Below are positions 61,236 through 64,000 of a stretch of DNA of 64,000 nucleotides, piece after piece. Location: NCBI RefSeq assembly GCF_004217145.1, contig NZ_SHKR01000012.1, positions 868,001 to 932,000 of the forward strand, given 5' to 3'. The translations under genes were made by a program, and so were the position numbers. Within the stretch, counting starts at the first letter, position 1. Every line of letters begins with the position of its first letter. The notes below the pieces were generated by a model. It had not been told where the DNA came from. It worked only from the letters and a program-made list of their open reading frames with translations, and searched no databases. This DNA is from Kribbella rubisoli. Lineage in GTDB: Bacteria > Actinomycetota > Actinomycetes > Propionibacteriales > Kribbellaceae.

Positions 61236-61706
61236 TTACGGGCGTGGGCGTTGTTTGATCTGGGCTGCGAGGAGGTCGACCACCTCGGCGATACGCGCCG
61301 CGCGGAGGTCCGGGCGGCGGGTGGTTGCGTTGATCCAGCGGAGATAGGCCTTGCGATAGAACTGGGCCAGGGTGTCGAAGAAGGCGGCCGCAGCTGGGTT
61401 GGCTTCCAGTGCGGCGGCGATGTCGTCGGCGAGGTCTTGGCGTTGTGGGCCTTCGGGGGCCAGTTCGACCGTCACCTCGGCGCCGATGGCTACGCCGGTG
61501 TCTCGCAGCCACATGGGGGTGATGGTCAGCGCCCATCCCGCCCCGGTCGACGACAGTCTTCCGCGGACCCGCCTGCCGTCGATCGTGCCGCCGACGGGAT
61601 GGTCGGCCTTGGCGCCCCACGTCTCATCCGGATCGAACGGCACGACGATGATCGCCCGGTCACCCGGACCGGCGGCAACGACGGCATGAAAGTCCTGTCG
61701 ACTCAC
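61236..61706 (-). CDS. YdeI/OmpD-associated family protein (DUF1905)
   Basis: A 156-residue protein. It has the DUF1905 beta-barrel (AIIVVPFDPDETWGAKADHPVGGTIDGRRVRGRL, then GAEVTVELAPEGPQR) and the YdeI-type helical C-terminus (FFDTLAQFYRKAYLRWI, AARIAEVVDLLAAQ). Some members are linked with antimicrobial peptide tolerance, but the activity is unknown. GTG at 61706 gives the family N-terminus with AGGGA close upstream. It lies 204 bases upstream of the PASTA gene on the same strand; no clear hairpin separates them. Confidence 0.82.
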   Translation of the reverse strand: MSRQDFHAVVAAGPGDRAIIVVPFDPDETWGAKADHPVGGTIDGRRVRGRLSSTGAGWALTITPMWLRDTGVAIGAEVTVELAPEGPQRQDLADDIAAALEANPAAAAFFDTLAQFYRKAYLRWINATTRRPDLRAARIAEVVDLLAAQIKQRPRP

Positions 61707-61807
61707 GTCCCTGAGCTTCGCATCGTTGCGGCGGCCGCGGAAGCCCGCCACCGCGTGCGGCTGAGCGGTCGAGGACCGCTCAGCCGTAGCGCGATCGGTG
61801 TCGGGCC

Positions 61808-64000
61808 CTAGCCGGCGCTGGTGCTTCCGATCAGCTCGGAGGTCCGGTACTCGTCCGGCGTGGTGCCTGCCCGGACCAGGACGATGTTCTCGCCCTTGTG
61901 GGTCTTGAACTCCAACAGGCCATTCTCCGGGGCGACGAGTGTCTCGGCCTTTCGCCCCTCGCGGTACAGCACCACATCGGAATTCCACGGGTTTCTGAGG
62001 CGAGCGCGTTCGCCGAGTTGCGACTCGATCTCGACGTACTGGATGTCGCCCGCCACCATCGACGACGACACCAGGAAACCGTCCTTGGCCAGCAGTTTGT
62101 ACTTCGCGTCCCACGCCGTCGGCCATGCCGGGAACACGCGGATCACCGGATCGCCGACAGGTGTCGGGCTCAGGCTTTGGCTCAGTGCCTCCTGCAGCGC
62201 TGCGGCAAAGGTGCCGTAGCCTTCGGCCGAGTAGTAGTCGAGCTGGTTGAAGAGCAGGTTCGGGAAGACGCCGTAGGTGCTGAACACGCCGTACTGCGTG
62301 TTCAGGATCTGCACCATGTCATCCGCTCGCCCGAGCTTGGCGGCGTCCACATGGAAGCGGCTGGAGCCGTTCCTGTCGATGACCTGGCCCTTCACCTGGT
62401 TCAGATAGCCCGGTGAGTGGAGATAGGTGTTGAGCGCGATCTCCCAATCGCCGTTGTCGAGACCCTGGTCCCGCGTCTCCAGGTTCAGTACGTCGTACTT
62501 CTCGAGCATCTTGAAGATCGGGCTCTCGGTGCCGTGCAGATCCCTGATGAGATACGCCGGCCGCAGACCCTGCGCCCAGGCGGGCTGATCCGTCGCCAAC
62601 TGCGATGCCAGCGACGGATTCGTACTCGCGGCCCACAGGGCGTCGGGGTCCGACCGCAGCGGGTACGCGGCGAGATTGTCGCGGATGTCCTTCCACTGTG
62701 GGCGATTCGCCTGGTCGACCCCGAGCAGTTCGGAGGCCTTGACCACTGCCGCGAAGACGCCCCTGGCCATGGACAGATCGTCGATGACGTCCTTGCCGGC
62801 CCAGATGTGCTCGTGCAGGTTCGTGTTGTAGAAGTGATACTTGCCGTCGCTCTCCTTCCGGAGACCGTCGTAGGACCGGTACAGCTCGGCGGCGCCCTTG
62901 ATGAAGGGATAGGCGACGTCCCGAAGCCAATGGACATCCTTGGTGTAGCAGTAGACCTGCCAGTAGTACTCGGCGGTCTCCTGGGTGGCCATCATCGTAT
63001 GCGTGACGTAGCTCGCCTGGCTGTTGCCGCCGAAGACGTTCCAGTTCCACGGCGACAGGAACCTGTTCCTCCGCATGGTGATGTCGGTGAATTCCTGGGT
63101 GCGGGTGCTGGTCTTGAACGTGTAGTACTGCTGCATCGAGGCCGCGATGTCGGCCGGCAGGGTTTCCCAGCCCAGGATGCCGTCGGTCTCGCCGATGAAG
63201 ATGCCCTCACTGCCCCACATCTGCTGCGCTGCAACCTTGTACTGCTCGAAACCGGACTGCCGCATCGTGAACAGCGGTTCCAGCAGATCCAGGTGATTGG
63301 CAGACAGCAGGGGCTGATACAGGCAGTCCTGGTTCCAGTTCCAGAAGAAGCTGCCCCAGTCCCGCCGGTCCTCTTCTCCGATCCAGATACCGCCGTTGTA
63401 TTTGCTGGGATACGAGCCACGGTTCGAGATCGCGGCCAGGTACATGTAGTAGTTGCGGCGCTGCTCGAAATTGAACTGCGTGGGGAAGTAGACGTACGAC
63501 CGGTGCCAGAAGTCGCGCCACCAGGCCTGGCCGCGGGCGTAGATCCGGGCGTGGTCGGGAGCCTTCGTCGCGTTCGTAACAGCTGCGGCCGCAGCCTTAC
63601 GAACTGCCTTCCGCGTATCGGCGTTTCCGCCGAGGACGACCGTGAAGATTCCCTGGCGCGCGGGCAGATTCATCCGCAGCGTCGTCCGGCTGCCGATCGT
63701 GCTGCTGACGATGTCCGAGATCTCCCGACCCCGCACTGTCGCCGCTACAGCTGTGTTGACGTAGTGATCGTTGACCTTGATGCCAGTGTCAGCGGGTTCC
63801 TGAACGAGCTGCTCCAGCACGATGGTTTCGTTCCGGGATCCCGGGTGTCCTTTGCCGGCCAAGGTAGTCAGGGTGGACATCGCGCTGTGGGCGCCCCAGA
63901 TCTGGTTGGCATCCCGCACCATGGCCAGATCGACAGTGATCGGTTGGGGTGTGGCCCGGCTGTCGGTGACCTGGATCGAGATGACATCTGAGTCCACGTC
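61808..64000 (-). CDS. GH95-like glycosidase, 3' part (5' end off the edge)
   Basis: At least 730 residues of a large glycoside hydrolase with an (alpha/alpha)6 catalytic domain, running past the right edge. Diagnostic stretches are ARIYARGQAWWRDFWHRSYVYFP, NGGIWIGEEDRRDWGSFFWNWNQDC, FNTNLHEH-like YNTNLHEHIWAGKDVIDDLSMARGVF and VFPAWPTAWDAKYKLLAKDGFLVSSS. This is the layout of GH95-type alpha-L-fucosidases and related DUF5703 proteins. Export cannot be judged without the N-terminus. It ends 102 bases before the YdeI-like gene on the same strand. Confidence 0.75.
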   Translation of the reverse strand, partial: DVDSDVISIQVTDSRATPQPITVDLAMVRDANQIWGAHSAMSTLTTLAGKGHPGSRNETIVLEQLVQEPADTGIKVNDHYVNTAVAATVRGREISDIVSSTIGSRTTLRMNLPARQGIFTVVLGGNADTRKAVRKAAAAAVTNATKAPDHARIYARGQAWWRDFWHRSYVYFPTQFNFEQRRNYYMYLAAISNRGSYPSKYNGGIWIGEEDRRDWGSFFWNWNQDCLYQPLLSANHLDLLEPLFTMRQSGFEQYKVAAQQMWGSEGIFIGETDGILGWETLPADIAASMQQYYTFKTSTRTQEFTDITMRRNRFLSPWNWNVFGGNSQASYVTHTMMATQETAEYYWQVYCYTKDVHWLRDVAYPFIKGAAELYRSYDGLRKESDGKYHFYNTNLHEHIWAGKDVIDDLSMARGVFAAVVKASELLGVDQANRPQWKDIRDNLAAYPLRSDPDALWAASTNPSLASQLATDQPAWAQGLRPAYLIRDLHGTESPIFKMLEKYDVLNLETRDQGLDNGDWEIALNTYLHSPGYLNQVKGQVIDRNGSSRFHVDAAKLGRADDMVQILNTQYGVFSTYGVFPNLLFNQLDYYSAEGYGTFAAALQEALSQSLSPTPVGDPVIRVFPAWPTAWDAKYKLLAKDGFLVSSSMVAGDIQYVEIESQLGERARLRNPWNSDVVLYREGRKAETLVAPENGLLEFKTHKGENIVLVRAGTTPDEYRTSELIGSTSAG

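Noticed and set aside
1..64000. Search for CRISPR arrays, tRNA/rRNA genes, insertion sequences and integrase/attachment sites
   Set aside because: No regularly spaced repeats, no cloverleaf or rRNA-like sequence and no transposase or integrase motifs were seen by eye.

Overview
The window is high-GC DNA with actinobacterial features: GGAGG-type ribosome binding sites, GTG/TTG starts, many ATGA/GTGA stop-start overlaps, DtxR/IdeR-type iron boxes, Tat-plus-lipobox transport lipoproteins and PASTA repeats. The frequent GTAC-rich codon pairs and the density of sugar-type ABC transporters and LacI/IclR/MocR regulators fit a soil actinomycete of the Kribbella/Nocardioidaceae type. That taxonomic guess is inference. 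I found no rRNA, tRNA, CRISPR array, transposase or replication origin.

Left edge (1-2807): the 5' part of a soluble diiron monooxygenase large subunit (PrmA/MimA type) and a small 82-residue gene on the minus strand face a divergent AcoR-type activator. Two palindromes with the same TCTCA-N3-TGAGA core lie upstream of the small gene and of the monooxygenase gene. From 2808 to 17070 come mostly single genes: acetyltransferase, methyltransferase, DUF3892, an iron-regulated pair (ferredoxin-NADP reductase and siderophore-binding protein, each with an iron box), DUF2278, META-domain protein, FAD monooxygenase, zinc-ribbon thioredoxin, DUF1345, a two-gene metallopeptidase module, epimerase, P-loop kinase, aldo/keto reductase, and a TetR/membrane protein pair with twin operators.

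17050-25980 is one catabolic locus: an IclR regulator diverges from an operon for a sugar-type ABC importer, a Rieske protein, an FMN/2Fe-2S reductase, two amidohydrolase-fold paralogues and an enolase-superfamily enzyme. 26179-35253 holds a second carbohydrate locus on the minus strand (importer, Gfo/Idh dehydrogenase, TIM-barrel isomerase, cupin, MocR regulator). It faces two plus-strand genes that correspond to the two halves of the plant Tm-1 protein. 35299-49337 is a third, polysaccharide-oriented locus: a 1137-residue secreted lyase-like protein, a 2-hydroxyacid dehydrogenase, an LplB/YtcP/LipO-type importer, three LacI regulators (one truncated), an alpha/beta hydrolase and a GH78-like rhamnosidase broken by a one-base frameshift. 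AGCGCT- and AACGTT-centred operators tie these promoters to the LacI proteins.

The right part (49338-61706) is more accessory: a secreted polysaccharide deacetylase, a diaminopropionate ammonia-lyase-like enzyme, an unknown membrane protein, lipoprotein and DUF4236 run, and a minus-strand run of a kinase-less five-PASTA membrane protein, a 209-residue unknown, a GNAT-PIN multidomain protein and a translationally coupled ASCH protein. The last pair is the best candidate here for an undescribed nucleic-acid-directed system. The window ends inside a large GH95-like glycosidase.
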